Origin: Microstegium vimineum
Taxonomy: Eukaryota; Streptophyta; Magnoliopsida; Poales; Poaceae
Length of the DNA stretch: 64,000 bases
Direction of reading: 5' to 3'
Assembly: GCA_022036555.1 (NCBI GenBank)
Contig: CM039130.1
Location: 19,742,570-19,806,569 of the forward strand
Positions 32,366 through 43,815 of the stretch are shown here, piece by piece (positions within the stretch are counted from its first letter, which is position 1; each line of letters begins with the position of its first letter). Position numbers and translations under genes: made by a program. The notes under the pieces were generated by a model that was not told the origin of the DNA, did no database searches, and saw only the letters and a list, made by a program, of their open reading frames with translations.

Positions 32366-34428
32366 AGCCCCCGAGCATCTCATGATTTTTCTTCAAAGTG
32401 TCGGGTTGTTTGAGAGTAAGCCGAGTTATTCTTGAAGTAAAATCATGGGATGATCTTCTATGTCTTTGTCTTGCTGTCTTTCTGCACTTTTTGTTTTTTG
32501 GACAAGAAATGCACTCACTAAGTGTAGCCCCCGAGCCTCTGGTTACTTGGCACAAGTATCGGGAGGATCTAAAAAAGTTTTATAGGGTAGGTATTTCCAG
32601 CCCCTGAGCCTTCTCCGAGTTATTTTGGGATCTAGAGAACTCGGCAGAAGGATCTGAAATACTTGCTCTTGTCAGCTTTTGTTCATGAGCGGGTACTATG
32701 TCTTCATGGGTGTGCAGAATCTTGATTTCACTGTTTGCATTTGTTTAGCTTTTGTACCTTTGTCATTTCTTTCTTGTGACTTTTGTCTTCTGGTGGTCCT
32801 TTCTTGCTATAAATTCTATGGTGCTTGATCGTGTGTTGCACTGGTAGTTGAGCTTGAGAGTTCGATTTTTCCTTTTTGATGGCCATGCTGCTAAGTGAAA
32901 CTGAGCAGCCCTCGGGCTTTTGTTTGTCTTCTGATAGTTGAGTGGGTAGAAGAATTCTTGTGAAATGAGTTAGAGGTAGACTAACTCCTCAGTGAGATTA
33001 CCCTAGGAAGTTTGGTATGACAGGTAGAAAAAGTCTTGTGATGTGGCTTCCATGCCTTCTCTATCTGTTTACTGAACTCCGGGCTATCACCGTTGCTACT
33101 CCCGAGTTAGTTGAAGTTGTACGCTCCATTTGCTTGGCCGTCCATGCTTGCACCAGATTCCTACTAGAAGGAGTAGAGTTGGAGCTGTCCAATCTCATTT
33201 GTTGGGGGTGGCTTTCTGCCTGTGAACCAGGACTTTCTTTAGGCTTTGAGGAAGTTCTGGGTTGTTTTATCCTGCAAGGTTTTGACCAAGGCTAGGTCTT
33301 CTTTGGTGGTAGACCTGATCTGTCCTTGGTTTTAGCCTTTATATTTTGTCACTTGTGGTCTTTTGTTGTAACTGAGCTCTCCTTGTAGCTTCCAAAATTT
33401 TGTAAGTTGTTGTAGCTGAGTTGTTTCTTTAGCAGTATGGTTGTTTGCAGGGTGTCACTGGTTGTATGATCACCTTTGGAATATTCTGTATGGTACACTG
33501 ATGTACTGTCTTTACTGTAGGCGTTTGTATTTCATCAATGCGGTCCTTGTAGAATCTTTTGCTTTTACTACTTTCTTTATGTACTATTGTCGCTGTCCTC
33601 TTTTCCTTCCTAGACTTGGTGTATGTACCCCCACTATCTTCTATAAATAGATGTAGTCTGGTTCCTTTGTCATACGTATTTTACCTTCTTTTTTGATCTG
33701 TTCTGTCATGGATATTATAGTTGGCGAGCTTGACAAGCCCCCATGCGTCTTTTTCCACTTTTCTTGTTGTAATTTGGTGAATGGTGTAAGTCTTGTGATA
33801 AATACTAGTTGCAGGCTAGGTTTGAGTTACTAGAATTCTAGGGAAGGAACCAAAGCAAATGGTGTAGGCCTTGTGATGGTATTGGTGTGTACTGTCATGG
33901 ACCCTTCAGTCATTTGTTTGTGTTTTTCTCCGGGTTGTTATGGATTTGCTGCGCCTGATGTTGCTTGTCTTGGACGACTTCTTGGTTCTACTACTTACAG
34001 TCAGCAAGGATGTGCTTCCTCTTGTCTGAAATCAAGTGCTTCCAAGTTGCTTTTTCTTGCACGATAATTACCGGTTCCGGCATGTGAAATCTTAACCTCA
34101 GATTCTACTATTTCCCGCTTATCAGTACTTTTTGTATCTGTTGAGGCCTTGTATTCTGATGTAACTCGATTGTCTTTCCTCTGTGTGTCTTCTTGTCATG
34201 CCGAGTTGTTTTTTCTTCTGGCTGACTGCTCTTTTGCCACGTTGTATTCTGCAAGGTGTGATTATTTATGGTACTCGACTGTTGCTGGCCTAATCTGACT
34301 GTTGTTTTTTCATTTTCTGATGCGCGTTTTAAGGGGTGACGGTTTTGGTAGCCGTTTCGCCTTTTCCTGTTGTGATTACCGTTTATTGCGGTAACGGCTA
34401 TTAAGGAAACTGGATCTTTTGCTTTTCC
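32366..34428. other. Tat A region between 3' LTR and antisense gene
   Basis: About 2 kb, T-rich on the plus strand, corresponding to 55496-57654 of Tat B. It is upstream of the antisense gene and includes the polypurine tract at its low end. Apart from the small frame at 33017-33295 I see no coding sequence. Confidence 0.6.
33017..33295 (+). CDS. Small open frame shared by Tat A and Tat B, function unknown
   Basis: 92 codons. The core LFTELRAITVATPELVEVVR and the later GWLSACEP and EVLGCFILQG are matched by the 79-codon frame of Tat B at 56746-56985. The frame is open in both copies although the elements are otherwise full of stops. It lies upstream of and on the same strand as the antisense gene, so it could be an upstream exon or small peptide, or an accident of two related DNA sequences. 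I recognise no domain. Confidence 0.35.
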   Translation: MTGRKSLVMWLPCLLYLFTELRAITVATPELVEVVRSICLAVHACTRFLLEGVELELSNLICWGWLSACEPGLSLGFEEVLGCFILQGFDQG

Positions 34429-34436
34429 TTATAAAT
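34429..34436 (+). promoter_or_regulatory. TATA box of Tat A antisense gene
   Basis: TTATAAAT within CCTTATAAATGTTAACCTCC. The aligned site in Tat B (minus strand, 55486-55495) reads CTATATAAATATTAACTCC, and both are followed by TGTTACCGTG. A TATA box kept in both copies, about 100 bp before the coding start, points to an independent promoter. Confidence 0.6.
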
Positions 34437-34534
34437 GTTAACCTCCTGTTACCGTGATTTTCTCTTTACCGAAGGGGAGGCCTTTGCTGTTGTTTCTGGA
34501 TTAGTCTTTCCTTTTGCTCTTGCTTTGAGAAATC

Positions 34535-37500
34535 TAGATTGGTCAAGATTAAAAACAGAGGGTTTCCGAAATCTTCCGCGCAGAAGGCAGATCTTGATCT
34601 CTTGGTTTCACAGGGCTTGATTCCAGTTCAAGCTTCTTCGGGTTATGAGTTTCTTGGTGATCCCTTGTCTCCGAATCCTGCTTTTAAATCAGTCTATTCT
34701 TTTTGTCTCTTTTGTTAGGTATGGGCTCTGTTTTCCTCCTTCTGATTTTCTATGCCAATTTCTTGAGTTCTATGACATTCAGCTTCACCATCTTATTCCT
34801 AATGTGGTACTTTTTCTATCCTGCTTCGCACATCTCTATGAAGTTTTTATGGGTATTCCTCCCCTTTTGTTGCTTTTTCGTCATTACTTCTGTGTCTGCT
34901 TGACTGATAAATTGAAACTCCCTTGTTATGGTTGTTGTATGATTCAGTCACGGCAGGGCCTTAAAGAGGCTTTTCCTTCCTTGTCCCTTTCTGATTCTAT
35001 TCGTGATTGGGCTGAGAAGTGGTTTTATGTATCTCAGCCAATCCCCCCTGTGTCTTTCAATCTATCTTCTCTTCCAATTTCTCTTCCTTCTTGGACTGAG
35101 AAAATCTCTTCTTCTGAGAAACATACTCTTAAGCCTTTAATTGACCGTGTTATTTTTCTGAAGCAATCTGGTCTAATTGGCAATAGGATTGTTGCTAGTT
35201 TTTTTGCGCCGTAGAGTTCAACCTTTGATGAAAAGGGAACACTTTGGTTTTGAGTATACTGGTCCTTCCGACTTGTCTCGTATTGTTCTTGAGACCGAGT
35301 TGTCTGATGAGGTTGTTCTAGATATTATGAAGAGGGTGCTGGGGAGTGTTGTTACCCTTCCTGTGGAGATTCAGGAATATGTTGCTGCTAACCCTCCACC
35401 TGCGGTAGGTTTTTTACTTTTGGGATGTTTGTCTTTGGTTTTGTCGCCTTTGCTCTGATATGCTTTTTGTAGGGTTATGGTCTGTCACACCCGGTTTTAA
35501 GAACAAAACCAGATATACCCTATATGTGAGCCCAAGAAGTCAAATCTCACATATAGTCACAGAACAAGGTAATATCAAAAGATAATACTTAAGTATATAA
35601 CATATATGGTCAAAGAAATAACCTTAAGAGAGAGTAGACAGCGGAAAAGCACTCCGATCTTCGGGTGAAGACTCCACTCCATAGGGACCAACTGACTGGT
35701 TGATCACAAGCCTATCTCTTCCAACTCTTGCAAACTGGTACCCATCCGGGATTTTTATGCAAGTATTGAAAAGTAAAGCAAGCGTAAGTACTTTCGTACT
35801 CAACAAATATTCATGGGGTTCATGAGGCTCAAAAAGGTATGACACTGGTTAAACTTCAACAGCTTTTATGTTGTCACAATTTTAGCATATGGATAGCATC
35901 AATAACATCAACAACCCAATAACCATATGATCGAGTAAACATGAATAATGAATAGCAAACTAGTAAATGATAGATTAAAGTCATTCTATTCCATAAGAAT
36001 TCCAGGCCGCTCGTATCCGTGAGCATGACTAATATATCAGTTTTTAACACTCTGCAGAGGTTGTACACTTTACCCACGAGTCGTGATTTACCCTTTCGCC
36101 AGAGGGGATCAGCCTCTTGACCCACTTCCAAGGAAGGCCGACAGGGTTCACTATGAAGTCTTTCAAAGGGGCTCGCTGACAAACAACAGACACTACGGAT
36201 CCACGGGCAAGGGGTATATAGGAGCCCCGGGATGGTACACACACGCAGCGGTCCCCACTCCAGCCGCTCCGCAACCGCTCGGCAATGGCAACTTTCACGA
36301 ACTGCCACATGCGAGAGAGTTACCCTCATACTGAACTAAAGCCAGAGCCATATAGCCCTCATGGTTGTACTGTAAATCCCGGGTGATCGCTTACGGAGGT
36401 TCTAGAGCATCTCAAAAACTATGCTCTAGATCACCCTAATCAATGTTGCTAAAAAGCAGATCTTACCATTGTTGCATAAGTCATTAGTCAGGTTTACATG
36501 ATCATGGTTATTTCTCGAGAGCACTAGCTTGATCTACCCAATGCATAAATTCCCAAGGTAACAAGGTATAAGGTACAAAGCTATGGTGAAACTAAATAGG
36601 ATGTCAAGGAAACACATGCAATCATGAATTAATGATTTAAGTGATTAGGACAACAAGGATGATCCCATGAATACTTGCCTTAAAACAGATCCTTTCTTCA
36701 AAGATCAACGTCTTCAAGATCTTCTAGCAAACCAACTTCTTCTCCTTGATCTCCAACGCAAACTCACCGATTGGACAATAATTAACAAATCACCACACAA
36801 GCAGCTGGACGAACATACAAAGCATACAAACATGTCTAAATTAGAATAATACACCAATCAATAAAAAGGATTTAAAAGGAAATCTATGCAACTCTACGAT
36901 CACACAGTCGCGAAGATCACACTAAACGGAGCTACGAAGATCGAGATACAACTAACGGAAGATTTGCTTTTATAAAAGAAAACTATAGGCTTTATAAATT
37001 TTATAACTATATAAAAGAGTGGGTAGATTAGGGCAAAATTGTATTTTGATTTCAAAAACGAAAGAGAAAACATCGACATTTTATGTATAAAATATGTTGC
37101 ATATCGGTTAATCAAGTTAGGGTTTTACATCATGAAAATACAGAGCTATTAACATGGTATTAAAGATCACTAAGAGAAAGGTTACGCCGATACGAAGCCA
37201 ACACAACTTGAACGGAACGAAACGGATTTGAAATGGAAAAGATATAGATTAAACAGGATTTTGAAAAGACGGGATTAAAGCATTACCAAATTAATTTTCT
37301 TTGATTTTCAAAAGTAATTAACATAGATAAAAACTATACCGTTAGATAGATTAAGAAATTACAGATCTAATGCAACTCGTTTGGGTCGAAACGGAGTTGA
37401 AACGGAGAAATTACAAGCATTTGAATAGGAGGGGCAGATCTATATAAAGGAAGAAAGCGTATTTTCGAAATAACCGAGAAGGTTTCTGTTTTCAGAAAGG

Positions 37501-40500
37501 AGAAAGCGTAAACGCAAGAACTACGCCAAGGACTGCGGTGCGGGGTCAAGCGGGGTTGACGTGGCGCCATGTGGCAGAGCGGGGTAGGGCAGGTGCACCA
37601 CGCAGCTGTGGACCGCGTGCGGGGCTCTGGTCCATGGGTCCACCATGGACCGGGGGCGTACCCCTTCGGGGGAATCTAATCTGAACCGTCGGCGCGAGAT
37701 CGGACGGTCCGGAGCAAAAGGGGAGGAAGAACGCGGGCGCCTGGTCGTCGGGGCGGCGCTCCCGCGGCGGCGCCATGGCCGGGACGCGGCGGCGCAAGCC
37801 GAACCACAGCTACGGGGCACTACTCGCAACGCGGAAGGGTCGGGGAGAGAGAGGAGGCGACGACGAGCACGTCTGGGGCACTGGTTGAAGCTGAGAGGGG
37901 ATCCAGAGGGCGGTCCACGCGCGGCGGCGGCGTTACGGCACTGGTGCGCGCGTGCAGAGGTCCAGAGAGCGAGAGAGAGCAGAAGAGCGGCACCGTGAGA
38001 GAGAGGAGGATGACGCGGGTGCGATGGTACCCCTCGTTGGACCGATTGTGCGACGGACGAGGCGGCGCCCATGATACGGCGGCCCGGTGGTTCTGGTGAT
38101 CTTGCGCGGAGGTAGAGAGAGGGCGGGATGGGGTTCTGGAGTCTCGGGGAGCTTTCTTACCACGCTGCGGAGCTCGGAGAGCAGTTGGATGGAGCAGAGG
38201 GGCTGTGCAGCGGCGGGACGACGGCGGCGGCAGTCTGTGCTCGCGGCTCGCGGAGGCGGCGCTCTGGTGCACTGCTGCGGCGGCTAGGGGCTTGGTATGA
38301 GCGCGGAGGAGGCGCGGCTCGGCTTAAATAGCCCTGATGGCGGTGCCGTAGAAGGAAAGGAGGACTCGGGAGGCGGCGTCGATTTCCATCCGAGAAGAAG
38401 ACGACGGCGCTCTGGGAAGGAAAGAGAGGGAGAGAAGGAAGGAAAGGGAGGGGGTGCTGCGCGTGGCTTGACTAGCCATGGTTCGGTGACGGTTATGGCG
38501 AGGGAGCTCCCCTGCACCGTATCGAGCTCGGTAGAGCGAGTTCTGCCGGCGCGGGGAAGAAAAGCGGCCAGAGGAGGAAGAAAAGGAAAGGTAGGGGGAG
38601 TCACTGACACTCGGGTCCCACCTGTCGGTCAAACAGAGAGGAGAGAGGGCGGGGTCGGGCTATCGGTGACAGAGAGAGGGGAGAGGTCGGGCGGCAGTGG
38701 GCCGAGGCCCAGCGTGGTGCTGGAGCAGGCTGGGGAAAGGAGGGAGGGGAAGTGGGCTCGGGCCACCTCAGGCCAGAAACAGAAGGGGAGGGGGTTTTGA
38801 CTTTTCTTTTTATTTTCCAAATACATTTCCAAACTCATTTTCAAAATGAAGTTTTGAATTAAATTTGGATTTTGCAAATTCCAACCAAGACAAAATACTA
38901 TGCATCAGCATGAATGCATCAACCATGTTTCTACCAAAAGAAATTTTAAATTTCATAAAAAGTTTTTATTTCCTCTGATTTTATGAGCACCAAAAACATA
39001 AATAAATCATTTTATTTCTATTTTTCATAAAGTAAATTTTAGGGTGTTACATGGTCGTGCTTTTGTTCTTGATGTGCCTGCTGATTATAGTGGTGACGAG
39101 GATGATGGTGATGATGATGATGATGATGTTGATGCTGCCCTTGGCTCCCATGTTGTATCTCCAAATCATGGACGTTTGGGTGACACTAATAGGCCTCCTC
39201 GGCCGAAAAGGTAGAAGTCTGCTCGTCAGAGTTCTTTGTCAGGATGTATTTATGCTGAGTTCTTTTGTTATGTTTTTTCTGTCTACCTTTGCCTTATGAT
39301 TTCTGTTTTCTGATTTGTAGATCAAAATTCATCTTTCAATTGAGGACGAATCAGGCAATCCTTTGAGTCCTTCTGCGTACGTATCTTCCTTCTTCCTTTC
39401 TTGTGTGTTCTTTTTTGATATATGCTGATATTTTGTCTTTTGTAACTGTAGTCGGATGTCTGCGGATGTTCCATTTGCTTCTAGCTCCGCTGCTCCTTCT
39501 TCTTCTATTTTACCTCCTTTTGATAGCGGTTTTGATTTTGCTATTCCAAAATTATCCTTCTCTCAAATTGTGGCTCAAATCAAGAAGTCTTCTAGGTATA
39601 TTTTCATTCTTTCTTTCTTTTGTTATGAGCTATGATGAGTGCTTTGTTAAATTTGGGTTCTTTTTGCTGCAGTCTTCCTTTAGATGATTCTTCTTCTTCC
39701 AAGGCTGTTACAGATTTGAAAACTTCTGCTGAAGGTGGGTTTTTTTTTTCTTTTCTGCCTTTTTAGCTTTCCTTGTCATGTGTTGCTGAGTTGATGATTG
39801 AGGGGTCGCCTAGGGGTCCTCTCGTATCTTCTCAAGCTGGTACCCGAGTTCTTCCTATGGTGGATCATCGTGTCCCTTTGTTTTTTGGATCTTTGTCTAC
39901 TCAAGCTGAACGAGTTGGTAGGTTGCTTTCAACTTGGGAGTCTTTCTCCTCAGACTATGGTGCAGAACTCAAGGTATTTTTGGTTAATCTTCGTTTCATA
40001 TCTTTGCTTTCTTGTTGTTTTCCTTTGTCTTTTTTGGTAGGCTTTTCATCAAGATCAGGACATTCTGTTTGGTCCTCAAGAAGAGAGGACTGCTAACCTT
40101 ATTCAGGGTAGCCTTGGAAAAGTAGAGTCCGAGTTGTCTCGGGTTAAAACTAAGTTGGCTCGAGTGAAGGAGCTCCAGGAGTCTACTGCTGCTAGTGCCC
40201 CTACTGAGATGGTTGTTCTGAAGTACAAACTTGCTGGTATTACTTGTTTTGCTCTGCTCTTTGTCTTTGACTTTATCGTATTCCTTTATTTACATATTTG
40301 ACATTTTTTAGATGCTGAACGTCAATGTGAGCTTTGGAGGAAGGATCGGGAGGTAATGACCGAGACTCTTCGGTCCTCTAAAAATAAGGCAGAGCATGTA
40401 AGTGAATCTGCTAACGATACTTTGAAAAAGGCCCAAGATTTGCTTGTTGAAGCTCAATTGATTCGATCTGGCGTTGATCGTGACCTTGTCCAGGCTTTGT

Positions 40501-40865
40501 AATCGGTTCAAAATTTGCAAGGGAAATTGATTTCTGCCCGAGAACAACTTAAGTCTTTGTTTGAGGCAGTGAAGCCTATTATTGCAGCTGTCTGCCACCC
40601 TGGGGATGATAGTGCTGGTTTGGATAGTATAATTCCAGTACTGCCTCTTCGGTTCCGTAAGTTCGTGAAGAGTTGTTTTGAGCGCTGCATCAATAATGTT
40701 GTTTGTTTTGTTCGTGCCCTTGCTCCTGTGGTGCCTATGGATCGAATACTTGAGGATCCTATGGAGGCTGAGCTCTTGGCGAAGTGGGAGCAGTCCAAGC
40801 TTGAAGTTAGGGATCTTTATAGTAAGATATACGATCAGATGGAAGTGTTTCCACCTTCCCCTTGA
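34535..40865 (+). pseudogene. Antisense multi-exon gene of Tat A (gypsy-type transposon domain, coiled coil)
   Basis: Opposite to gag-pol. Exon 1 contains FPPSDFLCQFLEFYDIQLHH, LIPNVVLFLSCFAHLYEVF, GIPPLLLLFRHYF and WAEKWFYVS, matching the 'putative gypsy-type transposon' domain (PF04195) as I recall it. A frameshift near 35200 precedes YTGPSDLSRIV. Intron 1 is 35405-35472 (GTAGGT...TGTAG). Exon 2 begins GGTTATGGTC, is split after 10 bases by solo LTR S2, and resumes at 39057 with an Asp run. Further GT-AG introns follow (donors near 39217, 39379, 39596, 39735). The last exon is a coiled-coil/helical tail with VCHPGDDSAGLDSIIPVLP, ending FPPSP and TGA at about 40863. The start ATG seen in Tat B is not preserved. 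Protein function is unknown. Confidence 0.75.
35483..39051 (-). mobile_element. Solo LTR S2 (same family as S1), perfect 5-bp TSD
   Basis: Starts TGTCACACCC and ends GGGTGTTACA, flanked by TGGTC at 35478-35482 and 39052-39056. At 3569 bp it is longer than S1 but shares its ends and internal blocks such as ACTCTGCAGAGGTT..ACACTTTACCCAC. The minus strand is the sense direction, with a TATTTAAG-type box at 38323-38331 and a GC-rich transcribed block (37500-38800). No coding domain. It sits 10 bases into exon 2 of the Tat A antisense gene. The large open frames within the GC-rich block are on several strands and are not convincing. Confidence 0.92.
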
Positions 40866-41289
40866 AAGAAAACATTTGTTTGTCCTTGATTGGTGTTGTA
40901 ATATATACTTTGAATGATCTTTTTGTTAAATATATCACCAGGCTTCGTCCTGATTCTGCAATGATGTGCACTTTGTTTTGTTTATAGCAGCCGTGTAGTT
41001 TGTTTTCTGATCGACCTGTCTGTCCATCTTGTGATGACTTTGTTCTATAGGCTTTGTAAGCCATGTAGAGTTCTTCAGGTTTATATTGTGCTTGTAGCTT
41101 TATGCCTCTAGATTAGGCTTTGTAGTTCTTCATCTCTGCGCTTTGTTTGGCTCTTGTAAGGAAATCTCCGAGTTGTTTCAGAGTAGTATTGTCAACTCGT
41201 TAGTCATGGAGTGGTTGCTATGCTGATGCAGTCAATGTCACTTTATGGTATAGGAGTAGTCAGCTTGTAGTCGTTCTTGTGCCGATTTG

Positions 41290-42005
41290 TGCTGCTCTTC
41301 AAGCAGTCAACTATATGTGTCATGCCGCTTTTGTACAACGGTTGAGTTGTAAATGTCGTCAAGCTATACTATGCCGCTCATGGTGCAAAGAAGTCAGCTA
41401 TTTGTCATGCCGTCTCACAAAACGGTTGACTTGAAGATATGAATCAGATTGTGCCGCTCATAGTGCAAAGCAGTCGGTTAGTTTGTCATACTGCTTCACG
41501 AAGCAGTTGACTTAAAGATTCGTGTCAGACAGTGCCGCTGATGGTGAAAAGCTGTCGACTATTTGTCATGCCATCTCACGAAATGGTTGACTTGTAGATA
41601 TGAACCAGACTGTGCCGCTCATGGTGCAAAGTAGTTGGTTAGTTTGTCATGCTGCTTCACAAAGCAGTTGACTTGAAGATTCGTGCCAGACAGTGCTGCT
41701 CATGGTGCAAAGCTATCGGCTATTTGTCATGCCGCCTCACGAAACGATTGACTTGTAGATATGAACCAGACTGTGTCGCTCATGGTGCAAAACAGTCGGT
41801 TAGTTTGTCATGTTGCTTCACGAAGCAGTTGACTTGAAGATTTGTGCCAGACAGTGTCGCTCATGGTGCAAAGCTGCCGGCTATTTGTCATGCCGTCTCA
41901 CGAAACGGTTGACTTGTAGATATGAACCATACTGTGCCGCTCATGGTGCAAAGCAGTCTGTTAGTTTGTCTGCTGCTTCATGAAATAGTTGACTTATAGA
42001 TCTTT
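41290..42005. repeat. 161-bp higher-order tandem repeat with hairpins (Tat A)
   Basis: Between the antisense gene end and integrase end. TTTGTCATGCC recurs at about 41401, 41562, 41722 and 41884, giving a period of 160-162 bp. Each unit contains two related sub-repeats of about 80 bp (GCCGCTCATGGTGCAAAGC...GTTGACTTG). Some sub-repeats contain the perfect inverted repeat CTGCTTCACGAAGCAG. Tat B has related, shorter-period repeats at 51733-52110. Role unknown. Confidence 0.8.
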
Positions 42006-42035
42006 TGCTCTAGAGTCTTGTATCTTGTTCGTGTC

Positions 42036-43230
42036 ACTAGTTGTAAAACTTCTTGAGTTGGCTGATATGCCATGTGTTGCTTAATTTTACTCCGTCTTCT
42101 GTCATTAGTTCATATGTTTCGAGTTGTATTGCTGTCTTGATGATAAAAGGGCCCTCCCGTGGGCTGAGTAGTTTGTGTCTTCCTTCTTTCTTTTGAATTA
42201 GTCGTAGTACTAGGTCTCCTAGTTTTAGTGTTCTTGGATGTGTGTTCCTGTCATAATGTCTTCGCAGGCCTTGTAGGTATCTTGAATTTTGTATTACTGA
42301 GCTGTCTCTTATTTCTTCGATTGTGTCAATCTCCAGTCGTCTTGTTTCTTCGACTTTTTCCTCATCATATTTTTCTATTCTTGGTGATTGCCATATTAAG
42401 TCTATAAGTAATACGACTTCTGATCTGTAAACCAGAAAGAATGGTGAGTATCCTTTTGCTCAGCTGATTTGGGTTCTTAAGCCCCATACCACTTTCGGTA
42501 ATTCTTCTATTCATTTGCCTCTGTAGTCTTTCAAGTCCTCGTATAATCTTAGTTTTAAGCCTTGTAATAATAGTCCATTGGCTCTTTCGACTTGTCCATT
42601 TGCTTGGGGTGAGCAACTGATACATAGTCTATCTCTATTCCACAATCTCTTGCCCAATACTGGAATTCTTTTGTTGTAAATGGTGACCCTGGGTCTGTAA
42701 TTATTCTGTTGGGCATCCCAAACTTGTGCATGATGTCTTGTATGAATTCCGTTGCTTTTTCTGCGCTGTATTTGACTAATGGTTTGTATTCGATCCATTT
42801 AGTGAACTTATTCACTGCCACAAATAAATTTAAATCCTCCTTTTGCTTTTTTGAGAGGTCCAACTTGATCTAGCCCTAGCATGAGAAGGGCCAGGCTGGT
42901 GGTATGCATATTAGATTATGTGCTGGGACATGTGATTGTCTTGCAAACATCTGGCAGCTTTTGCATGTCTTGACTAGTTGTTCTACATCTTTGAGTGCTG
43001 TTGGCCAGTAAAATCCGCTTCTGAATGCTTTACCGATTAGTGTTCTGGATGTTACGTGGTTTCCGCAGCATCCCGAGTGGGTTTCTTCTAATATCTCCTT
43101 TCCTTCTTGTGTTGATACACATTTGAGTAATACTCCAGAAGATGTTGCCCTCTTGTATAATTTGTCCTTTATGATGACGTAAGCTTTTCCTTTCCTTATA
43201 ACTCTTGGTGCTTCTGCTTTGTCTTCAGGT
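42036..43230 (-). pseudogene. Tat A integrase
   Basis: Zinc finger H-x-H/C-x2-C: EETHSGCCGNHVTSRTLIG ... FYWPTALKDVEQLVKTCKSCQ at about 43090-42940. Then the catalytic core: FVAVNKFTKWIE, where the usual catalytic Asp is Asn; IITDPGSPFTTKEF with the second Asp; and QANGQVERANGL with Glu in another frame after a frameshift near 42620. The C-terminal part (FLVYRSE, LQGLRRHYDRN, LGDLVLR, EGPFIIK, LKKFYN) ends at about 42040. The core follows the second RNase H directly. The lost catalytic Asp and the frameshift leave it inactive. Confidence 0.82.
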
Positions 43231-43439
43231 AGTTTGTTTTCACTTTTATAATCAATGTATACCTGTCTCCAATCACTCTCTATGTTGAAGGCTTGTCTTG
43301 ATGTACTGAGTTCTTCTGTCTTGTCTATGTCCATTGAGTCTTCCTTTCCTTTGCCGATTTCTTGAATTGATGGTCTTGCAAGTTCTTCTACAAATATTCC
43401 TGGTGGTACTTTTGCTCTATCTGACCCTAATTTCGATAG

Positions 43440-43815
43440 TACATCTACTTCAACATTTGAATCTCTTGGTACATGATGGATTTCTAGTCCTTCAAAGTTC
43501 CTCTCAAGCTTTCTTATTTCTGCACAATATGCAACCATGTTGTGCTTTGTGCAATCCCATTTTTTGTTTACTTGGTTGATTACTACTGCTGAATCTCCAT
43601 AGGCGAGTACCCTTTTGATACCCAATGTAGATGCTACTTTTAGGCCATGTATGAGTGCTTCATATTCTGCTTCATTATTTGTTGCTTGCCATGATATTTG
43701 TAATACGTACTTTAGTTGTCTTCCTTCTAGAGAGATTAATAGTACTCCTGCTCCTGCCCCTCATAATTTCAAAGATCCATCAATCTCGTATTGGTTCGGG
43801 TTCTTTTTGGGTGGC
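43440..43815 (-). pseudogene. Second (archaeal-like) RNase H of Tat A
   Basis: Minus-strand reading EIDGSL, then a stop, then GAGAGVLLISLEGRQLKYVLQ, SWQATNNEAEYEALIHGLK with catalytic Glu, VLAYGDSAVVINQV with Asp, and VPRDSNVEVDVLSKLG with the last Asp. This is a complete RNase H fold in addition to the one next to RT. A second RNase H of this type is a recognised hallmark of Tat elements. It is in frame with the integrase zinc finger, with one TGA near 43765. Confidence 0.8.

Noticed and set aside
37366..38800. Long frames on both strands in solo LTR S2
   Set aside because: Same situation as in S1: compositional, multi-frame, no protein-like motifs.
41290..42005. CRISPR-like appearance of regularly spaced repeats
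   Set aside because: The repeats are contiguous degenerate tandem units with no unique spacers, inside a plant retrotransposon.
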